A stretch of 55,595 nt of DNA. Origin: an uncultured Winogradskyella sp. Lineage in GTDB: Bacteria > Bacteroidota > Bacteroidia > Flavobacteriales > Flavobacteriaceae. The notes beneath the pieces are model-generated. The model saw only the letters and a program-made list of their open reading frames with translations. It made no database searches and was not told the origin of the DNA. The stretch lies in contig NZ_CANMCZ010000001.1 in NCBI RefSeq assembly GCF_947496485.1, positions 1-55,595 on the forward strand, in the 5' to 3' direction. Of the stretch, positions 45,526-54,357 are shown piece after piece (within the stretch, counting starts at the first letter, position 1; each line of letters begins with the position of its first letter). The position numbers and the translations under genes were made by a program.

Positions 45526-46515
45526 ATGCTTTCAATGAAACGAATAGTAACCTTAGATGATTTTATCGAGACTTACACAAAACTAAAACAGAGAGGTTTA
45601 GGTTTTATTTCTTCTAAGTTAAATTTCAATACTACAAAACGCGTAAAAACAGCTTTCAATCACAAAAACATTCAGGCTTCAAATTGGTGGATTATTCCAA
45701 AAGTAAATGAACGATGGCGCAAGCTTATTACTGGAGATGAAAACTTAAGTATTGAAGAACATACTGTAAATCAGTTTTTAAAAGATAAACAAAATCTCAA
45801 AATGCTTTCCTTAGGTAGTGGTGAATGTTCATCGGAACTTTTATTTGCTGAGCATTCTAATTTTAAAGCTATTATCTGTAGTGATATTGCTGAAAAACGT
45901 TTAAATAAAGCTGAAAAAATAGCTAAAGAGAAAGGATTGGATAATATCAGATTTCAGATTCAAGATGCTAATAAGCTTTCGGAAATTGAAGACCAATTTG
46001 ATATTATATACTTTAAAGCCTCATTACATCATTTTAGAAATATTGAGTATTTACTAGAAAATAAAATTAAGCCACTTCTGAAAAATGACGGATTCCTTAT
46101 TATTGACGAGTTTGTTGGTCCTACACGACTACAATTTCCAAAACATCAAATAAAAGCCATTAATAAAGCACTTCAACTCATACCAAAACCATTCAGGAAA
46201 CGTTATAAACTCAACTTATACAAAAACAAAGTTTATGGACCAGGATTAGCGAGAATGATATTAGCCGATCCTTCTGAATGTGTGGATTCATCTAGTATAA
46301 TACCTGCAATCCACAGACATTATTCAACAGTATATGAAGTTGGTTATGGCGGCAATATTCTCACACTAACATTAAAGGATATTGCTCATCATTTTATTGA
46401 TCTGAACGATGAAAAAGAAGAGATTCTTAATCAATTATTTGATTTTGAAGATAAATATTTGAAAAACCAGCCAAGTGACCATATATTTGGGATATACAAA
46501 CCTAATGCTACTTAA
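45526..46515 (+). CDS. Class I SAM-dependent methyltransferase (glycan region)
   Basis: The 329-residue protein has motif I as LKMLSLGSGECSSELLFAE, then AIICSDIAEKRLNKA (beta2) and FDIIYFKASLHHFRN (beta4), giving a class I methyltransferase. It is the first gene of a plus-strand operon with ftsE and two GT2 genes (gaps 16 and 19 bp), so a sugar, lipid or glycan methyl group is a reasonable guess. Two in-frame Met codons lie near the start, at 45526 and 45535; the longer one is listed. Confidence 0.83.
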   Translation: MLSMKRIVTLDDFIETYTKLKQRGLGFISSKLNFNTTKRVKTAFNHKNIQASNWWIIPKVNERWRKLITGDENLSIEEHTVNQFLKDKQNLKMLSLGSGECSSELLFAEHSNFKAIICSDIAEKRLNKAEKIAKEKGLDNIRFQIQDANKLSEIEDQFDIIYFKASLHHFRNIEYLLENKIKPLLKNDGFLIIDEFVGPTRLQFPKHQIKAINKALQLIPKPFRKRYKLNLYKNKVYGPGLARMILADPSECVDSSSIIPAIHRHYSTVYEVGYGGNILTLTLKDIAHHFIDLNDEKEEILNQLFDFEDKYLKNQPSDHIFGIYKPNAT

Positions 46516-46531
46516 ATTTTCTATTTAATAT

Positions 46532-47215
46532 ATGTCGGATACAATTTTACAACTAAAAAATGCCATGATATATCAAGGTGAAAACCTTGTTCTTTCTAAT
46601 GTAAATGTTGAAATGCAAAAAGGTGATTTTGTATATCTCATTGGTAAGACAGGAAGTGGCAAAAGTAGCTTTATGAAAACACTTTATGGCGATTTAGAAT
46701 TGAATGAAGGGGAAGGTTCTGTTGTTGATTTTAATCTTAGAACTATGAAGGAAAAGGATATTCCTTTCTTACGACGAAAGTTGGGTATTGTATTTCAAGA
46801 TTTTAAATTGTTACCTGATCGCACCATCAATGGCAATCTAGAGTTTGTCTTAAAAGCAACAGGTTGGAAAGAAAAAGATAGAATTAAAGATCAAATCGAT
46901 ATGGTTTTAGATAAAGTTGCCATGAAAACCAAAGGTTTTAAATATCCACATGAGCTTTCTGGTGGTGAGCAACAAAGAATTGCCATTGCTCGTGCTTTAT
47001 TAAACGACCCAGAACTTATTTTAGCAGATGAACCTACCGGAAACCTCGATCCGCAGACTAGTATTGAGGTGATGGAAGTACTCCAAGACATCAATAAAAA
47101 TGGCAATACTATTTTAATGGCAACACACGATTATGCTTTGTTATTAAAATATCCAAGTAAAACCTTGAAGTGTGATGAGAACAAGGTTTTTGAAGTGGTG
47201 CAACGTAAAAACTAA
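46532..47215 (+). CDS. ftsE: Cell division ATP-binding protein FtsE
   Basis: The 227-residue ABC ATPase has Walker A GKTGSGKSS (residues 38-46), Q-loop FQDFKLLPDRTI, signature LSGGEQQRIAIARALLNDPE, Walker B LILADEPTGNLDP and the switch His in MATHDYALLL. The FQDFKLL and DEPTGNLDP wording and the length fit FtsE, the partner of FtsX in peptidoglycan hydrolase control. No ftsX is adjacent, which is common in this group. Its position between a methyltransferase and glycosyltransferases in one operon suggests shared timing rather than shared chemistry. Confidence 0.85.
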   Translation: MSDTILQLKNAMIYQGENLVLSNVNVEMQKGDFVYLIGKTGSGKSSFMKTLYGDLELNEGEGSVVDFNLRTMKEKDIPFLRRKLGIVFQDFKLLPDRTINGNLEFVLKATGWKEKDRIKDQIDMVLDKVAMKTKGFKYPHELSGGEQQRIAIARALLNDPELILADEPTGNLDPQTSIEVMEVLQDINKNGNTILMATHDYALLLKYPSKTLKCDENKVFEVVQRKN

Positions 47216-47234
47216 TAGTTATTAGACAATTAAT

Positions 47235-48128
47235 GTGATATCTATTTTAATACCAACATACAATTATAATATCACTGGACTTTTCAAAGTTTTGAAAACT
47301 GAGTTAGAAATCATTAACACAGACTACGAAGTTATTTGTTATGAAGACGGTTCTTCTAAACATTTAGAAGACAATAGCAAGATAATTAATACTATTGCCC
47401 ACTCTAGGCATATCATTTCTAAAGACAATAAAGGTAGACTTACAACAAGGCAGACACTTGCAGAAATGGCAAAATATGATTGGTTGTTATTCCTTGACTC
47501 TGACGTTATACCAAATAAACCCAACTTTTTACATAACTATATAAACTATTTAAATAGTAATTACCAAGCTATTTATGGTGGCTGTTCATATAATTTTAAA
47601 AAACCAGAGAAACAATTTACATTAAGGTGGAAGTATGGTAAAAATTATGAAGATGTAGATGCAGAAATAAGAAATAAAACACCATTCAAAATTATAGTTT
47701 CTGCAAATTTTTTGATTAAAAAGGATATTTTTTTAGACATTAACTCTAGTGTTGAGAATGACGGTTATGGTTACGATAATTTTGTTGCTGCTTTTATGAA
47801 ATCTAGAGGTATTAAAGTATTTCATATCAATAATAATGTAATTCATAAAGGATTAGACAAGAACGCAATATTTTTAGATAAAACTGAGAAAGCAGTAGAT
47901 ACTATTTTTGAATTCAATCAAAAAAACTATGATACTGCTACAGAAAACTCCCTTTTAGAATTATACAGAAAAATGAATTCATTTAGACTATCTAAAGTTA
48001 TTTCATTTGTTTTTAGACTCTCAAAAACTTCTATTAAGAAGCAACTTCTAGGTAGTAATCCTAACCTAGCTTTATTTCAATTTTATAAATTAGGCTACCT
48101 TTGCTCTTTAACTTCTAGCAGAAAATGA
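47235..48128 (+). CDS. Glycosyltransferase family 2
   Basis: A 297-residue GT-A fold enzyme: SILIPTYNYN at the start (nucleotide-binding strand), EDGSSKHLED, and the metal-binding motif FLDSDVIP. The central part (KIIVSANFLIKKDIFLD and ENDGYGYDNFVAAFM) resembles the acceptor region of chondroitin-polymerase-type GT2 enzymes, with the acidic ENDGYGYDN as likely catalytic part. Start is GTG at 47235; the overlapping ATG two bases earlier is out of frame. The stop overlaps the next gene in ATGA. Donor and acceptor sugars are not predictable. Confidence 0.88.
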   Translation: MISILIPTYNYNITGLFKVLKTELEIINTDYEVICYEDGSSKHLEDNSKIINTIAHSRHIISKDNKGRLTTRQTLAEMAKYDWLLFLDSDVIPNKPNFLHNYINYLNSNYQAIYGGCSYNFKKPEKQFTLRWKYGKNYEDVDAEIRNKTPFKIIVSANFLIKKDIFLDINSSVENDGYGYDNFVAAFMKSRGIKVFHINNNVIHKGLDKNAIFLDKTEKAVDTIFEFNQKNYDTATENSLLELYRKMNSFRLSKVISFVFRLSKTSIKKQLLGSNPNLALFQFYKLGYLCSLTSSRK

Positions 48129-49066
48129 AGCCTTATTTTTCAGTAGTTATTTCGGTTTACAACAAATCTCATTTTGTTGCACAAACGTTGGATAGCATCT
48201 TAAATCAAGATTTCACAGATTTTGAAGTTATTATAGTAGATGATGGTAGTACCGATAATAGTTTAGAAGTTCTAAATAGTTTTACTGACGATAAAATTTC
48301 AATATATCCAACTAAAAATCAAGGTGTATCAGCAGCTCGGAATTTTGGGATGCATAAAGCAAAAGCCAATTTTATTGCATTGTCTGATGGTGATGATATT
48401 TGGCTTACAAATCATTTATCGGAATTAAAAAGACTTATTGAGTCCTTTCCTAATTGCGGAATATATGCTTCATCATACCAAAAAATGTTTTTTAATGATT
48501 ATACGACTCAACCTAAATTTTTAGAAGTAGATCATCCATTTTTTGGTATTGTTAAAGATTATTTTAAAACCAGTATCATAGATGATATTCTATGGACATC
48601 AGCTGTTGCAATTCCGAAAGAATTGATTGATCAAAACTATATTTTCGACGAAGATTTGGGTTGTGGTGAGGATACTGATCTTTGGATAAACATTGCTAAA
48701 AATTTTGAAGTTGCTTTTTCTTCAAAAATTACAGCTCACAAAATGATGCATGCTAAAGACAATCATCTTTCTTTAACGAAGAATATTCCCGAATTAATAA
48801 CAATGCTGAATAAACATAAAGAAGATGAAAAAAGAAATTCTTCTTTAAAAGTATATTTAGATCAAAATAGATATATGACAGCTTTAGAGAGTAAAATATT
48901 AGGTGATTTTAAAAGCTATAATCTACTAAAAAAAGATATCAATTTTAGTAATATAAATAGTAAACTAAAAATTCTACTAAAGCTACCAAGACCTGTACTT
49001 ATCACTTTAAAAAAAGTAAAATTCTGGCTATTAAAGAAGCGACTTTACAAATCACCTTACAGATAG
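48125..49066 (+). CDS. Glycosyltransferase family 2
   Basis: The 313-residue protein begins SVVISVYNKSHFVAQTLDSI, with DDGSTDNS and GVSAARNFGM, and the DxD motif LSDGDD at about residue 95, a standard GT2 enzyme of the inverting class. It overlaps the preceding GT2 gene by 4 bp (ATGA), so the two are translationally coupled and probably add neighbouring sugars. The last codons overlap the converging FdtA-like gene by 15 bp. It has no membrane segments, so it acts at the cytoplasmic face on a lipid-linked acceptor. Confidence 0.9.
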   Translation: MKPYFSVVISVYNKSHFVAQTLDSILNQDFTDFEVIIVDDGSTDNSLEVLNSFTDDKISIYPTKNQGVSAARNFGMHKAKANFIALSDGDDIWLTNHLSELKRLIESFPNCGIYASSYQKMFFNDYTTQPKFLEVDHPFFGIVKDYFKTSIIDDILWTSAVAIPKELIDQNYIFDEDLGCGEDTDLWINIAKNFEVAFSSKITAHKMMHAKDNHLSLTKNIPELITMLNKHKEDEKRNSSLKVYLDQNRYMTALESKILGDFKSYNLLKKDINFSNINSKLKILLKLPRPVLITLKKVKFWLLKKRLYKSPYR

Positions 49067-49456
49067 TGAAAATTCTTCGTAGTCTCTAATGTATTCATCC
49101 TCACTGTATTCTGTAGAAGCTAAAACCAAGCAAACTGATCCTGAAGAAAAATTATCTATCTCTCTCCAAATATGTGTTGGTATATACAAGCCTTGATTGG
49201 GTTTGTTGAGCATTATTCTCTTTTTAGTTTTACCATCATCAACAATGACTTCAAAACTTCCGCTTAATGCTATAATTATTGATTGCTGCTCTTTGTGTGC
49301 ATGCCCACCTCTAAAACTATCGCTTGGCACATCATACAAATAATATACGCGCTTAATATCAAAAGGAATTGTCTCTTTTTCTATCACAGCTAAGATCCCT
49401 CTTTCATCGTGGACTTTTGGGATCTCAATTATTTTGACATTTTCAATCGTATTCAT
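49052..49456 (-). CDS. FdtA/QdtA-like dTDP-sugar 3,4-ketoisomerase
   Basis: The 134-residue single cupin fits the FdtA/QdtA family: KVHDERGILAVIEKE, RVYYLYDVPSDSFRGGHAHK (active-site His52 and His54) and QGLYIPTHIWREIDNFSSGS. These enzymes convert dTDP-4-keto-6-deoxyglucose to a 3-keto sugar, which a DegT aminotransferase then aminates to make Fuc3N or Qui3N. The DegT gene of this window (54358-55461) is the natural partner. Which isomer is made is not decided by sequence. It follows the GT4 gene by 13 bp and overlaps the converging GT2 by 15 bp. Confidence 0.9.
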   Translation of the reverse strand: MNTIENVKIIEIPKVHDERGILAVIEKETIPFDIKRVYYLYDVPSDSFRGGHAHKEQQSIIIALSGSFEVIVDDGKTKKRIMLNKPNQGLYIPTHIWREIDNFSSGSVCLVLASTEYSEDEYIRDYEEFSLSVR

Positions 49457-49469
49457 AACGGTTTCATTA

Positions 49470-50561
49470 TCATTTTAACAACGACTGCCATTGCTCAGCA
49501 ATCTTAGCTTTAGAAAATTGAGCAACGCTCATTTTTGCATTAGACTTACAATGCAAGTATAAATCTTTTTCCTCATAAAGCCTATTCATAGCTTTTGCTA
49601 ATACTTCTGGCTTATGGTTTTCTACTAATAATCCGTTGTGTTCATTTACTATAACCTCATTAGGACCAGACTCACAATTTACCGAAATCACAGGTACTTC
49701 TAATGATAAAGCTTCAGGAATTACCATCGGAAAACCTTCATATCGACTACTTAACAGCATAAATAAACTCTGCTTTACAAATGGGTATGGATTTTTTTCA
49801 AATCCTTGAAATACGATTGAATCCCTAAGCTCTAATTCTTTTACATATTGTTTTAAAACAATTTCATCTGGGCCATTACCTAGTATCAATAACTTAACTT
49901 CTTTTTCTGGGAGATTTGACAGCTTATAAGCACTGAACAGTAATTTTAAATTTTTATGTTCATCATCCAGCCTGCCATAGAAGATAATATATTTTCCAAT
50001 ATTTAATTCAACATCTTCATTTGCTTTAGATTCAATAGAATCAAAATCAAATCCGTTATAAATAGTTACTATATTTTTTAGCTGAAATAACTCTCTAAAT
50101 TTTTCTTCTGCTGCTTTTGAAACCGCAACCATAGTTTTATTTTTATAAAGATTTTTATTTAGCCAGTTATAAGCAGTAAATGCTTTTTCAGTCTTGTGAT
50201 TATGAATTACGTAAGTTACTGGCATTTTATAAATAAATTTTGAAACTATAAATTCTTGATACGCATGGATTCTCGTTCTGCCATCTATAACGTAATCAAT
50301 TTTATTAGTCTCTAGGAACTTTTTAAAGATTCGAAGTCTATTTATTCTTCCAAAAAAGGTATCATTCTGTTTCTTTATTACACCAAGATTAAGCAAAGTC
50401 CCTTTGTAGTCATAATCTAAATAATCTAAAACTGTAATAATATAAACCTCATAACCCAAATCACTTAGCATAATAGATAATAATGCCGAAGATCTTTCTG
50501 CTCCACCTCTTCCTAAGGATGAAGCAACAATACAAATCTTTTTTTTATTAGCATTTGGCAT
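49470..50561 (-). CDS. Glycosyltransferase family 4
   Basis: A 363-residue GT-B enzyme: ICIVASSLGRGGAERSSALL at the N-terminal nucleotide-fold, then IIFYGRLDDEHKNLKLLFSA and the C-terminal GT4 motif SRYEGFPMVIPEALSLEVPV with the catalytic Glu-x7-Glu spacing and SGPNEVI. It transfers a sugar from a nucleotide donor with retention. It lies 13 bp upstream of the FdtA-like gene and its start is 40 bp from the divergent GT4-like gene. Confidence 0.92.
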   Translation of the reverse strand: MPNANKKKICIVASSLGRGGAERSSALLSIMLSDLGYEVYIITVLDYLDYDYKGTLLNLGVIKKQNDTFFGRINRLRIFKKFLETNKIDYVIDGRTRIHAYQEFIVSKFIYKMPVTYVIHNHKTEKAFTAYNWLNKNLYKNKTMVAVSKAAEEKFRELFQLKNIVTIYNGFDFDSIESKANEDVELNIGKYIIFYGRLDDEHKNLKLLFSAYKLSNLPEKEVKLLILGNGPDEIVLKQYVKELELRDSIVFQGFEKNPYPFVKQSLFMLLSSRYEGFPMVIPEALSLEVPVISVNCESGPNEVIVNEHNGLLVENHKPEVLAKAMNRLYEEKDLYLHCKSNAKMSVAQFSKAKIAEQWQSLLK

Positions 50562-50568
50562 TAACTAG

Positions 50569-50587
50569 TATCTTTGAGACAAATGTA
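50569..50587. promoter_or_regulatory. Back-to-back promoter boxes between divergent GT4 genes
   Basis: TATCTTTG on the plus strand (50569-50576) and TACATTTG on the minus strand (50587-50580) both match TAnnTTTG, 3 bp apart in a 40-bp intergenic gap. They point to the genes starting at 50602 and 50561 respectively. Neither has a good TTTG at the -33 distance. Confidence 0.5.
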
Positions 50588-50601
50588 ACGATATAAAATA
50601 A

Positions 50602-51741
50602 ATGAAAATTCTATTGGTTGGTGAATATAGTAGACTTCATAATTCTTTAAAAGAAGGATTAGTAACACTCGACCATGATGTGACTATTGTTGCAACAAAC
50701 GACACTTTTAAAAATTATCGGGTTGATTTACCTATTCAGAAGAAATATCAAAAAGGATTTCTAAAAAAAGTTAAAAACCTAATTTATAGGTTAACAAAAA
50801 TTGATTTAGAATCTCTTCAAATTAAAAAACAGATTATTTATTTAAAACCTAAAATCAGTGATTTTGATGTAGTCCAATTTATTAACGAAGCTTCTTTTGG
50901 ATGCACAGCTGACATTGAAAAGGATATTTTTAATTTGATTTCTGACTGGAACAAAAAAATCTTCCTATTGTCTTGTGGTACGGATCATATAAGCGTAAAG
51001 TATGCTTATGATAAAAAGTTGAGATACTCAATTCTGACTCCTTATTTAAATGGAAAAGATAAATATCTAAGTAGTTATGGCTTAAAGTTTTTGCAACCAG
51101 ATTTTATTAAACTTCATCATCATATTTATAAATCTGTAGTTGGAGTGATTGCTTCAGATCTAGATTATCATTTACCGTTATTAAATCATCCTAAATATTT
51201 AGGACTCATTCCTAATCCAATAAATACTGAGCAATTAGAAGTTCAAAAATTAAATATTGAAGATAAAATTGTCATATTTCATGGTATTAATTCGCATAAC
51301 TATTACAAAAAAGGTAATGATATTTTTGAAGCCGCTTTAGATATTATAAATAAAACCTATTCTGAAAAAATAAAGATTATCACTGTACGAAGTTTACCAT
51401 ATGAGAAATACATAAAAAGCTATAACGAAGCTCATATTATGTTAGACCAAATTTATGCTTACGACCAAGGTTTTAATGCTTTAGAAGCTATGGCTAAAGG
51501 AAAAGTAGTTTTTACAGGAGCCGAAAAGGAATGGTTAGAATATTATAATTTGGAAGAAGATACCATTGCTATAAACGCTTTACCTGATGCTGAAGCTATA
51601 TCTAAAAAACTGGAGTGGCTAATTCTTAATCCTGAAAAAATTATTGAAATATCTTCCAACGCCAGAAAGTTTGTTGAAACACATCATCATTATATATCTA
51701 GTGCTGAACAATATTTAGAAACCTGGCAGGAACATATTTAA
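50602..51741 (+). CDS. Glycosyltransferase, GT4-like (GT-B)
   Basis: The 379-residue protein starts KILLVGEYSRLHNSLKEGLV, contains a central region (KYLGLIPNPINTEQLEV and KIVIFHGINSHNYYKKGNDI) and ends with the GT-B C-terminal motif YDQGFNALEAMAKGKVVFTG, where Glu in FNALEAMA matches the GT4 catalytic glutamate position. Overall similarity to standard GT4 is looser than that of its neighbour. It is alone on the plus strand inside a minus-strand block, with 40 bp to one neighbour and 2 bp to the converging flippase gene. Confidence 0.82.
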   Translation: MKILLVGEYSRLHNSLKEGLVTLDHDVTIVATNDTFKNYRVDLPIQKKYQKGFLKKVKNLIYRLTKIDLESLQIKKQIIYLKPKISDFDVVQFINEASFGCTADIEKDIFNLISDWNKKIFLLSCGTDHISVKYAYDKKLRYSILTPYLNGKDKYLSSYGLKFLQPDFIKLHHHIYKSVVGVIASDLDYHLPLLNHPKYLGLIPNPINTEQLEVQKLNIEDKIVIFHGINSHNYYKKGNDIFEAALDIINKTYSEKIKIITVRSLPYEKYIKSYNEAHIMLDQIYAYDQGFNALEAMAKGKVVFTGAEKEWLEYYNLEEDTIAINALPDAEAISKKLEWLILNPEKIIEISSNARKFVETHHHYISSAEQYLETWQEHI

Positions 51742-51743
51742 AA

Positions 51744-53036
51744 TTATCCTATATCCGTTGTAGTCGTCTTATTATAGTAAATCATAATTACAAAAACTAC
51801 AATAATAAAATAGATAATATATCTCACAAAATGGGCAATAACAATACCTTCAGTTCCATAGTGCTGAATAAAAACTTTTGAAAGCACAAAAAACAGACCT
51901 AAAGAAATCAACTCAGTGATTATGAAACTTTTCACCAATCGCTTTGCTAAAAATTGATGTGCTAATACTAAAGCTCCTAGTCTAATAAAGTCACCCAATA
52001 ATTGCCATTTGAATAACGGCTCCATTCCTGTAAATTCTGGATAAATAAATTCAATGATATAGTTTCTCAAAAAATACACTAACACCATTCCTAAGGCAAA
52101 AATGGGTAGAATGGTTTTATAAATATTGAAGACTTCGTGCTTAAATTCAGCTTTATTGTGAATACTTGCAAATTTTGGCAACACATACAAAGTGAATAAA
52201 CCTGTAGCAAACACCATATAGTTTTTAGAAATAAAAGTCATGGCTGTCCAGTAACCTGCTTCATTAATATTAATTTCTTCTGTAACTAAAGTTCTGATGT
52301 CTAACTCAACATAATTCAATAAAAAAGTTGAAATAAACGACATTAGCGTAAATGCTAACAATTGGTTTTTGTAAACAATACTTAATTTGAGTGACTTTAA
52401 TGGTACATACGCTTTTAAAATTTTACCAAATACAAAAGCCAAAACAATTAACTGAATAATAGGTGCAATAGCTATGGCGATAAGTACACCTTTTAATTCT
52501 GAAGTATAAAGCCCAATGACAAGCGCTAGGGTTGACAAAATATAACTTATCAATTCAATTTTAGCATAGCGCTTATAATCAGACAAACCACTAACAACAG
52601 CATTTACAACACGACCAATAGCAATAAAAGGAACAATAACTGCCAACAATTGAAAAACATAAACAAACTCTTGTGAGCTAAAAAGATAATCGGATAAGAA
52701 AGAAGCGCCAAAAAATAAAACAGCACCAGAAATGAGCGATCCAACAATAATAAAAATGGTAACGGTTGAAAATACTTTAGAAAGTTCTGGTTGGTCCTTT
52801 TTAAATTCCGATACATATTTTACAACCCCATTAAAGGTGCCAAGCGTAGTTGTACTGGTAAGCATTGCTATAACGTTTCTCACTTGTCCAATACTTGCAA
52901 TACCAGCCGCACCAAGAGTAGTTGCGAGCAACCATTGCATAAATGCTGAAATAACTAGTCTCATAGTAATAACCACAGCATTAAGCGATGTAATCTTAAG
53001 CACTATATTATCACTAATAAACCTTGTGAGTTTCAC
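51744..53036 (-). CDS. Wzx-like polysaccharide flippase (second of two)
   Basis: A 430-residue polytopic protein with about 12 hydrophobic segments, of the MOP/Wzx (WzxE-like) type that flips undecaprenyl-linked oligosaccharides. It aligns along its whole length with the next gene upstream: AGYWTAMTFISKNYMVFATG against AGYWTAITRVSDYYLMFFNS, and LLGDFIRLGALVLAHQFLAK against ILGDIARVLSMVIAYQFLAK. The start is GTG at 53036, supported by that alignment, as the two proteins begin at the same place. It follows its paralogue by 10 bp and meets the GT4-like gene tail-to-tail with 2 bp between. Confidence 0.87.
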   Translation of the reverse strand: MKLTRFISDNIVLKITSLNAVVITMRLVISAFMQWLLATTLGAAGIASIGQVRNVIAMLTSTTTLGTFNGVVKYVSEFKKDQPELSKVFSTVTIFIIVGSLISGAVLFFGASFLSDYLFSSQEFVYVFQLLAVIVPFIAIGRVVNAVVSGLSDYKRYAKIELISYILSTLALVIGLYTSELKGVLIAIAIAPIIQLIVLAFVFGKILKAYVPLKSLKLSIVYKNQLLAFTLMSFISTFLLNYVELDIRTLVTEEININEAGYWTAMTFISKNYMVFATGLFTLYVLPKFASIHNKAEFKHEVFNIYKTILPIFALGMVLVYFLRNYIIEFIYPEFTGMEPLFKWQLLGDFIRLGALVLAHQFLAKRLVKSFIITELISLGLFFVLSKVFIQHYGTEGIVIAHFVRYIIYFIIVVFVIMIYYNKTTTTDIG

Positions 53037-53046
53037 GTTTTAATTT

Positions 53047-54357
53047 TTAATAATCATTCATTCCATCTTCAGTCAATACACCAAATAAAGAACTACTGAA
53101 GAGTAATAATATTATTCCGAAGTACATAAAGTAGCTTAAACAATGACCCATTACTGCCCCTTTAAGACCAAACTCGTCAATAAGATAAATACTCGATACA
53201 TACATTATTACAAATAAGAATATTTCTAAAATAATGAAATGTGCAAACATCCTTTTTGCTAAAAACTGATAAGCAATCACCATAGAAAGCACACGTGCAA
53301 TATCTCCTAAAATCTGATAACCAAACAAATCTTCAACTGGTCTAAAATCTTCTGTAAATAATAAATTAACCAGTAGCGATCTGCTCAAATAGATAATAAC
53401 AAGCAATATTAAAAATACTGGCATAATAGTTTTATAAAAACTAAAAACTTCTTTTCTAAATTCTCTTTTTCCATTAATTTCAGAAAAACGAGGCAAAATA
53501 TAAAGTGCCATTAAAGAATTAAAAAACATAAGATAATAATCTGAAACCCTAGTTATGGCTGTCCAATAACCTGCAGATTTTATACCTATTTCTGAAATGA
53601 GATAGTTTCTGATAATAATCATTACAATAGGTATGGCAATGGCACTGACTAAGGCCATAATCATATATGGACTCAATTTATTTAAGATTGAGAAATTGAC
53701 TTGTGTAATTCTTAACGAGGACATCAAGTTTTTTCTAAAAGCAATTCCAACTATTGTAATTAACAAGTTGAGCGCTGGTGTTATTGCAACTGCAATTAAA
53801 GCCCCATCAATATTTTGCTGATATATTAAAAGTAAAGTCACTAAAAGACCTACAATTTGTCCAAGAATATTAATGATTAGCAGAATTTTATGCTTGGAAA
53901 ACCCATTCATAATGGAAAACACGAACATATTTAAAGCATAAAAAGGCAAAACTATCGCCAATGTTTCAATAACAAAGGTGTAATTGTAATTAGCGGAAAA
54001 AATTGAATTATTAATAAGCTCAGCATTGTAATAGCAGATAAAAGCCAATAATACAGAAGAGAAAAAGCCGAAATAAAAAACTGTAGACAAGGTTTTGGTA
54101 AGCTCAACTGCATCATGTTTACATTGAGAAATAAATTTAACCACACCCTTATAAAGACCAGAAATTGCAATAGACTGAATGGCACTTAAAAAATTCCTTA
54201 AGTTACCTATTAGTGCCATACCATAGGGTCCAATATAAATGGCTATAAACTTGGTAATTAGTATACCAGATAAAATCTTAATACTAATACTAGCCGTATT
54301 TAGACTACCAGCTTTTACAAGTACCTCGCTATTTATATAATTAAAAAATTTTTTCAA
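53047..54357 (-). CDS. Wzx-like polysaccharide flippase (first of two)
   Basis: The 436-residue paralogue of the downstream gene, with about 12 membrane helices and no periplasmic domain, of the Wzx/MATE-like superfamily. The start is TTG at 54357, directly after the aminotransferase stop codon at 54358-54360; no ATG is in frame until residue 47, inside the second helix region. The pair is likely translationally coupled to the aminotransferase. The two copies are strongly diverged, so this is not a recent duplication. Confidence 0.87.
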   Translation of the reverse strand: MKKFFNYINSEVLVKAGSLNTASISIKILSGILITKFIAIYIGPYGMALIGNLRNFLSAIQSIAISGLYKGVVKFISQCKHDAVELTKTLSTVFYFGFFSSVLLAFICYYNAELINNSIFSANYNYTFVIETLAIVLPFYALNMFVFSIMNGFSKHKILLIINILGQIVGLLVTLLLIYQQNIDGALIAVAITPALNLLITIVGIAFRKNLMSSLRITQVNFSILNKLSPYMIMALVSAIAIPIVMIIIRNYLISEIGIKSAGYWTAITRVSDYYLMFFNSLMALYILPRFSEINGKREFRKEVFSFYKTIMPVFLILLVIIYLSRSLLVNLLFTEDFRPVEDLFGYQILGDIARVLSMVIAYQFLAKRMFAHFIILEIFLFVIMYVSSIYLIDEFGLKGAVMGHCLSYFMYFGIILLLFSSSLFGVLTEDGMNDY

